NCBI GenBank assembly: GCA_963682055.1
Contig: OY821751.1
Location: forward strand, 6,634,001 to 6,698,000
From: Primula veris
Lineage: Eukaryota; Streptophyta; Magnoliopsida; Ericales; Primulaceae
Direction of reading: 5' to 3'
DNA length: 64,000 bases
Shown: positions 10,010 to 21,279 of the stretch, piece by piece
Layout of the letters: each line of letters opens with the position of its first letter
How positions within the stretch are numbered: the first letter of the stretch is position 1
Notes under the pieces: generated by a model
What the model was told of the DNA's origin: nothing
The model's database searches: none
What the model saw: the letters and a program-made list of their open reading frames with translations, nothing else
Made by a program: the position numbers and the translations under genes

Positions 10010-11534
10010 TGTTGGAAAAACATGTTAAATACATGGGTGTTTCCGAATGGTCGCTGGACCAACTTTGAGTCATTTTTACATGCGACAGCGCTAAGTTGTT
10101 TATACCATACTTAACATGGTTGAGTAGCCCATGTGACGAGCTTCGCAACGGTATATCGCATGACCTATTTAGAGAATGGGTGTGAATACAAAGTGGCTTC
10201 AAAGTTGGGCTCTCGAAAGCTCAATTCTGGAAAAAACGAAATGGTAATGGAAAACCATTTAGAATAATCCCATATTGGAAGATTGAGAGCCAATTTCACA
10301 ATATAAATACAATAACTACCCATGTAGTTGTTAAACTAATAAACTCCACCTACCCATGAATGGGTTAGTGTGTACCACACACGCGCGCTCGCTCGTGTCT
10401 CGTGTCTCGGGTCGCAGGCTTGAGCTTGGGCTTTGGGATTTGAGATTTCGGATTTGGGGAATGTCTTGGGTCTCGGGTCTTGGAACCCGAATAGGGAGTT
10501 TTGTATAAAATACAAAACAGTCCCTAGAGTTTCCAGCAACAGAAATGCCAACAATAAATGAGATTAAATGCTGCGGTTTCAGAATTAAATTGAGCGGATT
10601 CTGGGGGTGTAACTCCCAGAATTAATGACCAACATTATGGCTGCGGTTTCTATAGAGGCTATAAAAGGCAGCCCTCCCCCTCTCATTTCAACACACCAGA
10701 ATACACACAACTCACTCACAGCTTAGCATACATATAGAGAGAGAGAACCGCACCACCAACAGCTCGACCTGTGGTTCGATGCCGATTTCCATACGAGCCA
10801 CTCAGTGACAAGAGTTGTACCTTGGGAACAAAGTCCCGAAACCAGAAACCTTTAAAGGTGGTTCAGGAAATATTGTTTAAGAAAAACTGCCCAGCAGTTG
10901 CCTCTCTTTTTTATTCCGTTCTTTCAATTCAGTACCTTTAAATTCTGTAATTTACTTTTTTGTACTGTTTCTTTTCTGTATTTACATTTCAGTACTGTTT
11001 ACTTTCAGTTTTTCGATTATGTAATTTACTTTTCAGTTATGTAATTTTCAGTATTTACAAAACAGTCCGGCAGTTTGTTTTATTTGTCAAAACCAGTCCG
11101 GCAGTTTGTTTATTTACAAAACCAGTCCGGCAGTTTGTTTATTTGTTAAAACAGTCCGGCAGTTTGTTTATTTGTTAAAATAGTCCGGCAGTTTGTTTAT
11201 CTGTTAAAACAGTCCAGCAGTTTGTTTAATTGTCAAAACAGTCCAACAGTTTAGGAATTATACTATTCTGTATGGCAGTTTGTTTAATTATCAAAACAGT
11301 CCAGCAGTTTAGTAATTATACTATTCTGTCTGGCAGTTTGTTTAATTATCAAAACAGTCCAGCAGTTTAATAGTTTGTATTAAATCTGTCTGGAATTTAA
11401 ATTAGTGTAATTTTAATTCTGTTGAGTCAGGAATTGTAATTTATATTACAATTGTGAGAAATAAAATTGTTTATTTCTATTGCAGTCATTTGTTATTTAC
11501 TTTATTGCTTTTCGATATAGTATCAAAACCAACA
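10010..11534 (+). repeat. Right LTR of the 9.4-kb copia element
   Basis: 1525 bp, TGTTGG...CCAACA, with TATAAAA at 10660-10666, a 28-30-bp tandem array at about 11050-11371, and AATAAA at 11460-11465. Compared with the left LTR it has one extra 12-bp block (near 10194) and scattered substitutions. Confidence 0.95.
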
Positions 11535-11539
11535 GCACA
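11535..11539. repeat. Target-site duplication GCACA (right)
   Basis: Exact repeat of 2094-2098, directly after the terminal CA of the right LTR. Confidence 0.95.
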
Positions 11540-11780
11540 TACATAATATATATGTATATATATTTTTAAAATAAAGGTATATATTGCGGTTCTATTCGGC
11601 TATGCGGGTCGGTTTCGCGAGTCGGGTCCACTGTATAAATTTGAGAACCATACCCACCCCAAGAAGTAGCAAGGTCGGGTTGGATAGACCTAAAAATAGT
11701 TCTGTGACGAGTCGATTCTTACGTTTTTTCGTATTTAGGGTGCGATTTTTCCTACTCCCTACCAAATTAATGATGTGTAG
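11540..11780. mobile_element. Right part of the DNA element split by the copia insertion
   Basis: G+C-rich blocks (GCGGGTCGG, GAGTCGGGTCC, ACCCACCCC) resemble 1319-1560 and end near GGGTGCGATTTTTCC. An 18-bp direct repeat, CTACCAAATTAATGATGT, occurs at about 11759 and 11806. The element's exact end is not clear. Confidence 0.35.
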
Positions 11781-12852
11781 TGGTCCACCTCTTTAACACG
11801 AACACCTACCAAATTAATGATGTTTTTTTTTTTTCATATATCATTCATCCTTTATTATTTTTTATTCGTCAAATATTTCTTGACATGTCGAAAAACTTAA
11901 GGAATTAAATAGTCTTCTTAATTATTGTCTCAAACAAGGATCACAAGTTTTGTATAACCATCTCGATAAATACTTAATCTCAATTGGTTTAATTTGAGGC
12001 CTAGCTATAGTATATATGATCCATGACAAAATCCATCTTTAATATTCAATTGACTCGTTCTCAACCGCTGTTAATTTCATCAGTGCAATAGGAGTAGACA
12101 TTTGCAACATGCAGTTATTTGCCTAGCTAATTAAGCCATTTATTTAGGTTTTTATGTCCACAGTGCAACAATTAATAATGTATACTTGTCATCGTGATTT
12201 AGCGGACCAATTACATGGTTTTCATACTTAAAAACCAAATACGTTGCCTATGATTTTGATACTCAAATTAATTAACTTAGCCAATTCAATGATATATCTT
12301 GGTTGAATTTTCATAGCCCAATAATATTTTTTAGAGTTAGCAAATAACAATTACCTAATCATTCATTAAGCTTTATCATCATTTTAACGAATAGAGAGAT
12401 GGCTTTTGGATTTTAATATAATCTTTATACACATTACAGAACTCAATACAAATACTTTGTTACTCATGCATCAACCATTACTTTTTTTTGGAAGGTTCAT
12501 CAACTATTTACTTAAATGCACTTACAAAGTTTGAAAGAGAAACTTTCTGATTTTGAAAGGGAAGTTGCATTTTTTTAAGCACAGTTGAATTAGAAAGAGA
12601 AGTTTAGTCACTTGAATCTTCAGTACAACCAAAGATAAGGATGATAATTGATATCAAACCGTTGACAATCTTATACTATTGTGAAATTACCTTCAAATAT
12701 TTCAAATTTTCTATTTTTTCCCCATGCCAACCCTTTGTCTCTTTCTTCAAGTTTAATACATATTCCCTTTAATTTAGCCCTCATACACAGTTGACTCTAC
12801 CCCATTTTTATTATTCCCTCACCCTCACATAACCCCTTGCCCTTCCCTCTCA
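11781..12852. other. Intergenic region upstream of the RING-H2 gene
   Basis: AT-rich with no coding signal that I can support. Close to the gene there is a W-box-like TTGACT at 12791-12796 and a pyrimidine-rich leader. W-boxes bind WRKY factors, and several ATL genes respond to elicitors, but a single hexamer is weak evidence. Confidence 0.5.
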
Positions 12853-12879
12853 ATGGCTGACCAAATCTCAAAAACATAA
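12853..12879 (+). promoter_or_regulatory. Possible upstream ORF in the leader of the RING-H2 gene
   Basis: An ATG in the context TCAATGGCT opens an eight-codon ORF that ends 38 bases before the start codon of the RING-H2 gene. If transcription starts upstream of it, it could lower translation. The transcript start is not known. Confidence 0.35.
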
Positions 12880-12917
12880 AATTATTTACGTATCTCCACT
12901 TTTCTTAAGAGAGATTA

Positions 12918-13427
12918 ATGAGTATCGTGCCACCAGCTCCAACGGGAGGCTTTTTAGGCTCCGAGAACATAGGCGGATTTGGTTATGGCATAGGATTATC
13001 CGTTGGGATCCTTCTCCTCATCACAACCATCACCCTGACCTCCTACTTTTGCACTCGAGTCCAACCACCAGCTGCCTCTGCACAACAGAGACAGCTGGTA
13101 GGTCAGAGTTCTCCCGAGTGCATAGTGGAGATAGGCCTGGATGAGGCCACACTCTTGAGCTACCCAAAAATGTTGTATTCGCAAGTGAAGTCCAAGGAAA
13201 AGGACTCTACGGCCACGTGTTGCTCCATATGTTTGGCGGACTATAAAGGGAGCGACATGTTGAGGGTGTTGCCTGAGTGCGGTCACTTGTTCCACCTCAA
13301 GTGTGTGGATCCATGGCTCAGGCAACACCCTACATGTCCAGTATGTAGGACTTCACCCTTGCCCACACCGATGGCTACGCCACTGGCAGAAGTGGTTCCG
13401 CTTGCGAGGAGACCTTTGAGTGGATGA
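12918..13427 (+). CDS. ATL-type RING-H2 finger protein, putative E3 ubiquitin ligase
   Basis: A single open frame of 169 aa, intronless as is usual for the Arabidopsis Toxicos en Levadura (ATL) family. One membrane segment lies at residues ~22-44 (GYGIGLSVGILLLITT...). A GLD motif (EIGLDEATLLSYPKMLYS, ~71-88) is the family hallmark. The RING-H2 finger has C102, C105, C121, H123, H126, C129, C140 and C143, with the family's P before W in DPW (132-133). A short Pro/Ser tail follows. RING-H2 fingers bind E2 enzymes and pass ubiquitin to substrates; ATLs act at the plasma membrane or endomembranes, often in defence and growth. The ATG at 12918 is the first in frame and directly precedes the hydrophobic region. 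Its length is at the short end for ATLs. The substrate cannot be predicted. Confidence 0.95.
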   Translation: MSIVPPAPTGGFLGSENIGGFGYGIGLSVGILLLITTITLTSYFCTRVQPPAASAQQRQLVGQSSPECIVEIGLDEATLLSYPKMLYSQVKSKEKDSTATCCSICLADYKGSDMLRVLPECGHLFHLKCVDPWLRQHPTCPVCRTSPLPTPMATPLAEVVPLARRPLSG

Positions 13428-14146
13428 GAACATGCTGACATATATATATACCAACAATGAGACACGTTTTCAATGTTGATATGGTATTTGATTAAGATGT
13501 TATAAGTAGTATTAGTCTTTTGTCATTTTGTTTTCTTCAGTTTTTACATCTTTTGTATACAAATGGAAAATTAGAATTTCTTGCAAGTTGGGATCGATCA
13601 GTTATTATTTTTACAGGCCAAAAATGAGATTTCTTATTTATTTTTTTATAAGTTTTCTTAATTAGTTTACTTGGTTGTGACTTGCGAGTTTAATTCTTAT
13701 ATATTGCTTGGTGGTTTGGACGTGTAATATTGTAATGTAAAAAAAAAAAGGTTAGTAACTATTCTGTGCCAAAAAATTTGATCATAAAGATTTGGATACA
13801 TCTGCTGACAATAACATTAAGATAGTGATAGCATAGATCGACAAGAAGTTATGGAGATCATTAATGTTATGCAATTATTTGGATGTAAGCTATTGTTTAT
13901 TTGACTAATTATTTCAATATAGCTGGTGCATGTACTGGTATCTGCAATTATGCAAATGCAAATAAAGTTGAAGAAACTTTGCTTATGATGTATCATGTAT
14001 GCCAATAAATATATATAGTAGTATTTTTTTTGGAGAAATTGGCCTAAAGTATGAAAAATGTCATCTACATATAATGCTTTACTTACTTAGAAGGAGGTCA
14101 ATGGTAATAAACAAATAGTTTATTTATTTGATTGAAGGTTTGTACC
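13428..14146. other. 3' flank of the RING-H2 gene
   Basis: AT-rich, with the gene's probable 3' UTR first. No further gene is visible. Confidence 0.5.
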
Positions 14147-14155
14147 TTAAGTTGG
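14147..14155. repeat. 9-bp target-site duplication TTAAGTTGG (left)
   Basis: Repeated exactly at 14832-14840 on the other side of the inverted-repeat element. Nine bases is the length expected for Mutator-like transposition. Confidence 0.8.
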
Positions 14156-14831
14156 AAGTTTTTTTTTTGTCAAAATGGTCTACTGACGACTAAAAAATAC
14201 CATAATGTTCTAGTTTTTTTTTAAATTCTCTTCAACCTATTTTATGTTCGTTAATTGAATTGACGAAATATTTTTAAAAATTAAATGCTACTTCGTTAAA
14301 AGAATTAAGGAATTTCTGTAAAATGAAAGCATCTATGTTCGTTAATTGAATTGACAAAATATTCTTAAAAATTAAATACTACATCGTTAAAAAAATTAAC
14401 GAAGTTCTATAAAATGAAAACCTCTATTTTCATTAATTGAATTGACGAATTATTCTTAAAAATTAAATATTACTTCGTTAAAAGAATTAACGAAGTTCTA
14501 TAAAATGAAAACCTCTATGATCGTTAATTGAATTGACGAATTATTCTTAAAAATTAAATATTAATTCGTTAAAAGAATTAACGAAGTTCTGTAAAATGAA
14601 AACTTATATGTTCGTTAATTGAATTGACGAAATATTCTTAAAAATTAAATACTAATTCGTTAAAAGAATTAGTATTTAACGAAATGTGAGTGTCTCTTGT
14701 GTATTTAATTCTTTTACAGAACACTTCGTCAATTCAATTAACGAATATAAAATAGATAGATCATATTGAGAATTTTAAATATAAATAGTATTTTTTAGTA
14801 CCAATAGGCCATTTTGGCAAAAAAAAAATCT
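14156..14831. mobile_element. Mutator-like non-autonomous element with internal tandem repeats
   Basis: The two ends are inverted copies of each other over about 110 bases. The left end reads AAGTTTTTTTTTTGTCAAAA; the right end, read inward on the opposite strand, reads AGATTTTTTTTTTGCCAAAA. A perfect 9-bp direct repeat flanks the element. Between the ends lie five copies of a 91-bp repeat. There is no transposase, so movement would depend on an enzyme from elsewhere. Confidence 0.8.
14246..14700. repeat. 91-bp tandem repeat, five copies
   Basis: Copies start at 14246, 14337, 14428, 14519 and 14610, exactly 91 bases apart. Each unit contains the inverted pair CTTCGTTAA...TTAACGAAG around a five-base loop, and TTCGTTAATTGAATTGACGAA at its head, so each can fold on itself. 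An inverted piece of the unit lies at about 14710-14750 in the right arm. Confidence 0.92.
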
Positions 14832-14840
14832 TTAAGTTGG

Positions 14841-17228
14841 TTCTTTTTGATATATTAGTTGCAAATAATTCGGGTTTCAACAGAAACCCAATACTGCCAT
14901 TTTCGTTCTTTTAGAGACTAAACAATCTAAAAGTTCAACCTGGAAGCATTCCTATTTCGTCAATTTAAGTAGTTAAACTCGTTTTATTGGATTCAGCTAA
15001 AAAAAATACGGTGTGGAGTTTATATTATTATATAGATTCTAAGGCTTTAAAGTTGAATTTTGATCATTGTTAGAGGGAAAAATATTACTGGTGAGGCATT
15101 ATTCTAAAATTCAGGCTAAATCCAATAAAAAAAAAGCGGCGTTCAGTAACTATCAGTTATTTCACAAGGCAAGAAAATATGTCTTGATCCGCCCGTAAAA
15201 AGTATCCGAGTAAAAGCTAAAAGTAGCAAGTAGAGTGATAGTAGCGTATGTCATCAAACAACTCTAAACTAAACTGGACTTACAGTGAGAGTGACCCCGA
15301 TAAAACGGACAACCTGGATAAAATGCCTCAAAAAAAGGAAAGTCTTAGCTTAGCCTTCTCCTAGCACCAGGCTAACTCCTATAGGCTCGAATTGGTTTGA
15401 TTGAAGATATTTATAGTAATTAACAGGCTCGAATTGAAGTATTGTGTAAGGAATCAATATAGATCGAGAGATACAAAATCCCTCAATTTCAATTACGATT
15501 TGTAAAGAAACAAATACTCCGTATAATTTCTACAATGGAGAGAGAGAAATGGGAGAAAGGATGAAGTTTTTAAAAATATTTCCGATACAGTAAAAAAAAA
15601 ATGTCTATTTATTATGCGAGCTCAACACAGCTTTTCTCATGATTGTCTCGTTCACTAAGCGAGCTCTACGGTTCATGTTCGTTTTCTTTACAAACGAAAC
15701 AAACATGAAGCTTACGTGCTAGGTTTTCAGTCTGAGCCGGTGTCCAGACTATATGTGGACCAATAACGTTGTTGGAGATCTCAATGTTTTATTACAGCGT
15801 GAATAGTTCATTTGAATAAAATCATGAAGTTTGACATAGCCAAATTGACGATGAATAAAGATATTTTGCATAATCATACCATTACGTAGTAATAAATAAC
15901 TAAAAACTACTATTATAAGTGTTTTTTTTAAATACACAACTCATTTTTTTTTAATTAAGGGTCTATTCAACGCCTTTTTTACAACCAAATTGCACGGTAT
16001 TTTATTATTTCTCAACTTTATCGAATAATTGTTTTGAATTCCCTTACTCAATTCATGTCATCATTTCCCTCTATAAATTCAAAAAAAAAAACATTTCACA
16101 TATTAAAATAAATGTTAAAAAATATAAATAAATTTACAAAAATAAGAAAAAAGCATAAAATTACAAACAAAAAAACTCGATTTTTTTACAAACACGCTTC
16201 TTGGACAATAAATTGACTTTTCACAAGAAAAAAATGGTAGAAAGCTACCTTTTCAACAACAACAAAAATATTTATCAAAAAAACAGCTCTTTTATCGGAA
16301 GAAGGTTTTTTTTACCAATAATAATTATTATTATTAACAAAAATCCATCTTTCTTCATCCAAAAAGCCGTTTTCTTCACCCCAAAGACTATTTTTCAAAA
16401 AGAAAAAAGCATCCTCACCAAGAAACGACTTTTACCTACACCTAAATCGACGACATTCATCCACACAAGCCCCACAACAACTAAGCATCCACGCTTCCTT
16501 TTGAGTCCAAATTACTAACGCGGCATCCGCACTAACTAATAATGAAACTAGATGGTGAAACTTGCGTGAATTTCACAGATCCCGCTTGTAACACTATCAC
16601 TTTCCCTTCTACCTCGAACACGGTAGTCCTAAACTCAGAATCCGTTATCGCTCGTCCAAACTAGTCATCTATGTATTTTCCCACAACCCCTTTGATAGAG
16701 GTGCGAGGGGAGCACCATAAATAGTGGAGTAACTATACACACGCTAAAATAACCTACATTAACACCTCACCTCACATATTGAGAAAACACTTGAAATTGT
16801 TTATTCATTTTGATGAAAATTTAAAAATTTTAGGATTTTAGCACTGCAATAATAAAAATATCTTTTACATATATAATTCAGCCACATACACACCAATATA
16901 CTAGTTTAGCCATTGATGGCAAAGTGAGAGAGTAAGGCAAAATGAAATGGAAAGATGACGGACTTTTTGTGTGTAAAAGTAAAAAAAGGCACACCAAAAA
17001 AATCAAGTTTTTTATAGTATCACTTAATAGTAATTATTTTCAAAAAATGACTCTAAAAGGTAATTATCTTTAAAAAAACTAAACTATAAGTGTCGTTTGT
17101 CCCCCAACTACCGGTCTCCAATTTATCTGAAAATTATTACTATATATTTTTCGGATAAAATACATACATAAAATTTCAAAAACCTCATATTTATAAATAT
17201 AATATTTAATCGCAGATTAAAGAGGAAA
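14841..17228. other. Intergenic region, AT-rich
   Basis: No complete gene. It contains low-complexity A/T tracts, a repetitive A-rich stretch (about 16080-16500) whose 105-codon ORF is compositional, and the short coding-like fragment at 16542-16664. Confidence 0.5.
16542..16664 (+). pseudogene. Short coding-like fragment of unknown origin
   Basis: Forty codons from ATG to TAG with normal, non-repetitive composition (it begins MKLDGETCVNFTDPAC), standing out from its A/T-rich surroundings. I do not recognise the family. It may be an exon relic or a captured gene fragment. No splice partners were found nearby. Confidence 0.3.
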
Positions 17229-19012
17229 ATGGCGTTGGGTCTTATTCTCTCTCTATTTGTGCTCTTGCCTTTGGCTCAATCCATTGATATTCACTATTGT
17301 GGTATAATTTTGTCTAACAATTTCATATTTTCACTTTTATAGTTTTATTCAGTTTAATAATAGATATTTACCATTGTTTGGTTGATCTTGTTTAAAGGGT
17401 AGTTGATTTCTGTACTGAATAAGGTTTTTTTATTAGTATATGTTTCTTAGAATATTTTTGTTTATTGTAAATTCAGTAGGAAAAAAAAATGGAGGCTAAA
17501 ATAGGAAGGAAAAAAAGGCACTTCGTAGTATAAAGCTCGATTCATATCTCGATAAAAGCTTAAAAAGCTTGCTTTTCTGCTTTTTAGGCCGCTAAAAGCT
17601 TACGCTTCGTACGCTAGCATAACCTTTGCAAAAACGCTTTAAATAAGATTTCACTTTTTAAAACACTGGAAAAAGGTGATACCCTACTGTGTAGAATATA
17701 CAGAAAAAAAAATGTAATATTCTTGTGTGGAAAATGCTATATTTTTTTTTTTGTAGAAAATCGACATATGATGGTATGTTAGTCGCTTAAGTCTACAAAA
17801 TTGTAAACAACCTTGATGGAATAAGGCTAAAGTTTTACTTCTATATTAATTTCGAAATTTCGGTTTAGTACAAACATTTGGTGCAGTTTGAGATTTCAGT
17901 GAAGTTTTCTGTATGCAAATGATGTGAGTTGGGCTGCATTAATTCTTTTGTGTAATGCAAACTGTAACAGTAGGTTTGCAACATATTTGTCCCCAGATGC
18001 GGAAGGGTACCTCGTTAAAATATATACTAACATTTATTGTATTACAAAATCACAACCTATCAGCAAAGATAATGAAGCAGGCATGGCCTGGGAGTATGAT
18101 CAAGGACCAAGATTTGGTTTTGCCGATTTTATTAGAAAAAACAATGCATCCCCACTTTCCTGTTGTCTCTACATTTGATTTTAGTCTCAAAGTATGCAAT
18201 TCGATTTCCATGATCATAGTGTTCTAGTCTTCTTTAGGCTAAAGTTTTTTTTGTATCTCTTTCTTTTAATTGGAGAAACTCTTTCTCCGTTTAACCTTTT
18301 ATTTTTGTTCTTGTTTGGATATTTTGAAGTGAAATTTGTCATGATGAAGATGTCATTTAACTTATTGTTGGGAGCGTCAAAGTTAGTATTTCTTTACTAA
18401 TTATAATAACTTGCAGATAAGAAAGGTAGCTATGCGGTGAAGGTTAGCGGAGTTGATATATCCCCTTATCCTGTGGCTAGAGGGAAGCCAACCACTTTTG
18501 CTATTTCCGCATCTTCTGGTAGTCATTTACCTCCATTTAAGACATCTATATTTTCTCGTAACTTGTAGTTAATAACTGTCGATACACAATATCACACACC
18601 ATCTGACCATCACTTTGTATTGTATGGTGATATTTTCTTGCAACTTCTTGTATAACTACACTGGTGATATTTTTCACTGATAACTTCTTGTATGACTACA
18701 GTAATTGTTCTTTTCCAATGCTGCAACCTGATGAAGATTACGAAGAACTTTCTGAATTCAAATTTTATAATCTTTGTTCCAAAATGTCTTTTAGAGTTCC
18801 AATTTTGCATCTTCTCGTATTTCTTATTTTTCCATAATATCATTATTACATTTTGTAATTTTACTCTTTTGTGTCTTTAGATTTGTGTGTGTGTCTTTGA
18901 GATTTCTAGGAGTTAATATACATAGGAGTCTGCTGTGTTTTCTGAACAAGTATGGATTTATTTTCTTATCTGGTGTGAAACTCAAGAACTCCTTGTGGGG
19001 TTGTTCTTATTG

Positions 19013-19056
<44 letters not shown>

Positions 19057-21279
19057 TTCGATTTGTTCCGAGGGCAGTAGTTGTCCTGCATCACAAAGCA
19101 TGGGAAGGAGCGATATTAGAGCATGACTTTTTTTAACATTAAGTTCTTTGTTTGGTCAATACCTTTTTTTTGTTCAGTGAGTAAATTGATGTCAGTGTCA
19201 TTTATATGCTTCATTTATACAGACTGAATGGAATAGAAAACACTCGTAATGTAGATTTGTTGTCTTCGTCAAGAGTTGTTTTTTTAAGGGTTAAGACATT
19301 TATGCCCCCTTTAAATTCTGTTCAGTGGTATGGTAAACTTAAGATTTCATAAGCTCCTTATCTACAACTGCATAAACTTCTACTATTTGTGCAAAATGGA
19401 ACCTTTTCCATTACAGAAATGTAATCAACATACACTGTAATTTGGGAACCATTTTCTGATATTACGAGGACCAAAAGCAGGGTTTACAGTAGACTGGAAA
19501 CTACAAAGATTAACAAAATAAAACTAAATTATATGCATAAAGAAAAACATGGCATTATTTTCGTGTCTAGCTAAAGTAACCATCAGATGAGTTATATAGA
19601 GAGGAAAGGACTCGACAGTTTCTGGAAAATGAAAAAGAACCCCCTGAGTTTTCTTAAATTTTACTAAATCCCCTTTCAGCCCTGGTGCTACTTTTTCCTT
19701 TCTCCTCCCGAATTGGTTTCATTGCAGACAATGGTACTTTACAATATTTGGTACGGTATCGATTTAATTGTAACAACATTTTCTTTTATTTGTTTTAGGT
19801 GAAGAGATTTCCGGAGGTAAAATGTCTCTTGACGTTTCATACTTTGGATTTCACGTCCATAGTGAGACCCAAGACCTTTGTGAGAAGACGCCATGTCCCA
19901 TTCCTGCTGGTGATTTTGTACTCTCTCATGCTCAGGAGCTACCTGGCTTCACTCCACCTGTTAGTCAAATTCTCCTTGTTTGTTTTTGGTTTTCATTTTT
20001 TGATAACCTTCTCCTATTCAATATAACAAAATAAAGTGTGAGAAACTTTTTTGACCTTTTCACATATGTATGGGGGAGAAAAGGTCGGGGAATAGGATTT
20101 TGGGGAATAGAAAAGGTGACATGTCCCTATTTTGAGGACAAGTTTAGAGCTTGATATTTTTCACTTTAGAAGACTGGTTTGATTCCTTATATAAAATGAT
20201 AAATAATTACTTTTAGAGTTCTCAGGATCCAATGCTGAGATGTTGTACAGATCTGTTTAGAAAAAGTTCTAAAGCTTGATTTTTCCAGTTCCATGTTTTG
20301 AATGAATAAATAATCACTTCTAATTTCTCAGGTCCAATGCTGAAAGGATGTCTTCTGTGTAGAAATAAGTGAACAAAAATAGAAAAAAAAAACCCATTTC
20401 TCCTGCAATGCATAGATTCTTGGTTTGGACTTAATTTGTTGGTTAAAATGCGTACCTTTAAGTACAAATCAGAAAGTCACTGCTTCCATGGGTTATTTTT
20501 GAGGTGTCTGTGGCCTTAAAAACTTCGTTTCTTTGTTTCATTATATGTATCCTGCCATTTGAATTCTGCACCAAACATAGGAAAAGAATGAAAGTTACTT
20601 TTCATAGCAGCATAGAATATTAAAGAATCATTTATCCATTTTAGAAAAGCTAAAGATTGAATAGAACATCGTCTTTTGCTGATGTAAAGGTTTTCAAGTT
20701 GACCTCTGTTAATTTGAGGAGCTGTTCCACGGTCCTGCCTGAGAAGGGGATCGAAAGCTTGAGGTCAAAGCATCTACTTATTTTCACTCGAGTCCTGTAG
20801 TAGAAAAAAAAATGACAATATATGCCATAGATAACAACAAGATCACAAGACTTTAGCAAGTTGAATGGTTACCATTGTGGTTGTCTTAAGTTGCATTAAG
20901 TTGAAATTTGCTCACTTAGGAAAAATCCGAAGTACTTAAGTGCAAGTATGGATATTTTATTTTGACCAGACTGCTTGCCCTCATATTAACGTTCAGACTC
21001 GTTTAGTTACCCTGTTATTAGTATAACTAACAAATGTTAGTTTTGAAATTCAAGTATTTAACTATTCAGAAAGATGAAATATGCAGTTTTAAGTCGATGA
21101 TTATTTTGAGTATCGGTTCTAATTGTGTTAACACTCTTTTTTGCCTTGTTCCTGGATTTATTCAGGGTACCTACACGCTCAAAATGAAGATGACAGATGA
21201 AAAGAAGCATCAACTCACTTGCATTACCTTTGATTTCAGCATTGGGTTCTTGGCAGCCGAGACAGTAGCTGATATCTGA
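17229..21279 (+). CDS. ML (MD-2-related lipid-recognition) domain protein, four exons
   Basis: Exons: 17229-17301, 18417-18518, 19799-19959 and 21166-21279, all with GT..AG introns, giving 149 aa. Residues 1-18 (MALGLILSLFVLLPLAQS) are a clear signal peptide. The rest is an ML domain: YCDKKGSYAVKVSGVDISPYP, VSYFGFHVHSETQDLC, PCPIPAGDFVLSHAQELPG and TYTLKMKM, with cysteines placed for the usual disulphides (one near residue 24, two in the DLCEKTPC loop, one in LTCITF). Plant members are annotated as phosphatidylglycerol/phosphatidylinositol transfer proteins, and Arabidopsis ROSY1 is one. They bind lipids in the endomembrane or extracellular space. Exon 1 was set by its ATG, signal peptide and the phase-1 donor that joins exactly to exon 2. 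An AATAAA lies at 21410. The ligand is unknown. Confidence 0.93.
17538..17675. repeat. Dispersed repeat in intron 1 of the ML gene
   Basis: The block from AAAGCTTAAAAAGCTTGC to TTTTTAAAACACTG is found again, inverted and diverged, at about 31990-32110. Both end in the TTTTAAAACACTG motif. Probably an old short interspersed or MITE-type repeat. Confidence 0.5.
19014..19053. repeat. (TA)n microsatellite in intron 2 of the ML gene
   Basis: A near-perfect TA dinucleotide run of about 34 bases followed by ACACAC. Any ORF through it is an artefact. Confidence 0.95.

Larger units (their letters stand above)
2099..11534 (+). mobile_element. Complete Ty1/copia LTR retrotransposon, 9.4 kb, decayed
   Basis: Two long LTRs (2099-3606 and 10010-11534), a 5-bp target duplication GCACA on both sides, a polypurine tract before the right LTR, and gag, protease, integrase, RT, RNase H in copia order. 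The coding region is broken by in-frame stops (4766, 5626, 6139), a frame change at a 26-base C run, two other one-base frame changes and a solo LTR inserted in RT. Over the first ~190 aligned bases of the two LTRs I counted about eight mismatches and one 12-bp indel, so the insertion is not recent. The region after the left LTR shows no standard TGGTATCAGAGC primer site, so the primer tRNA is unclear. Lineage is possibly Tork-like, judged only from the RT region. Confidence 0.95.

Noticed and set aside
16201..16518. 105-aa ORF rich in Lys, Phe, Asn
   Set aside because: The DNA is an A/T-rich low-complexity stretch. It has no good start context and no motif.
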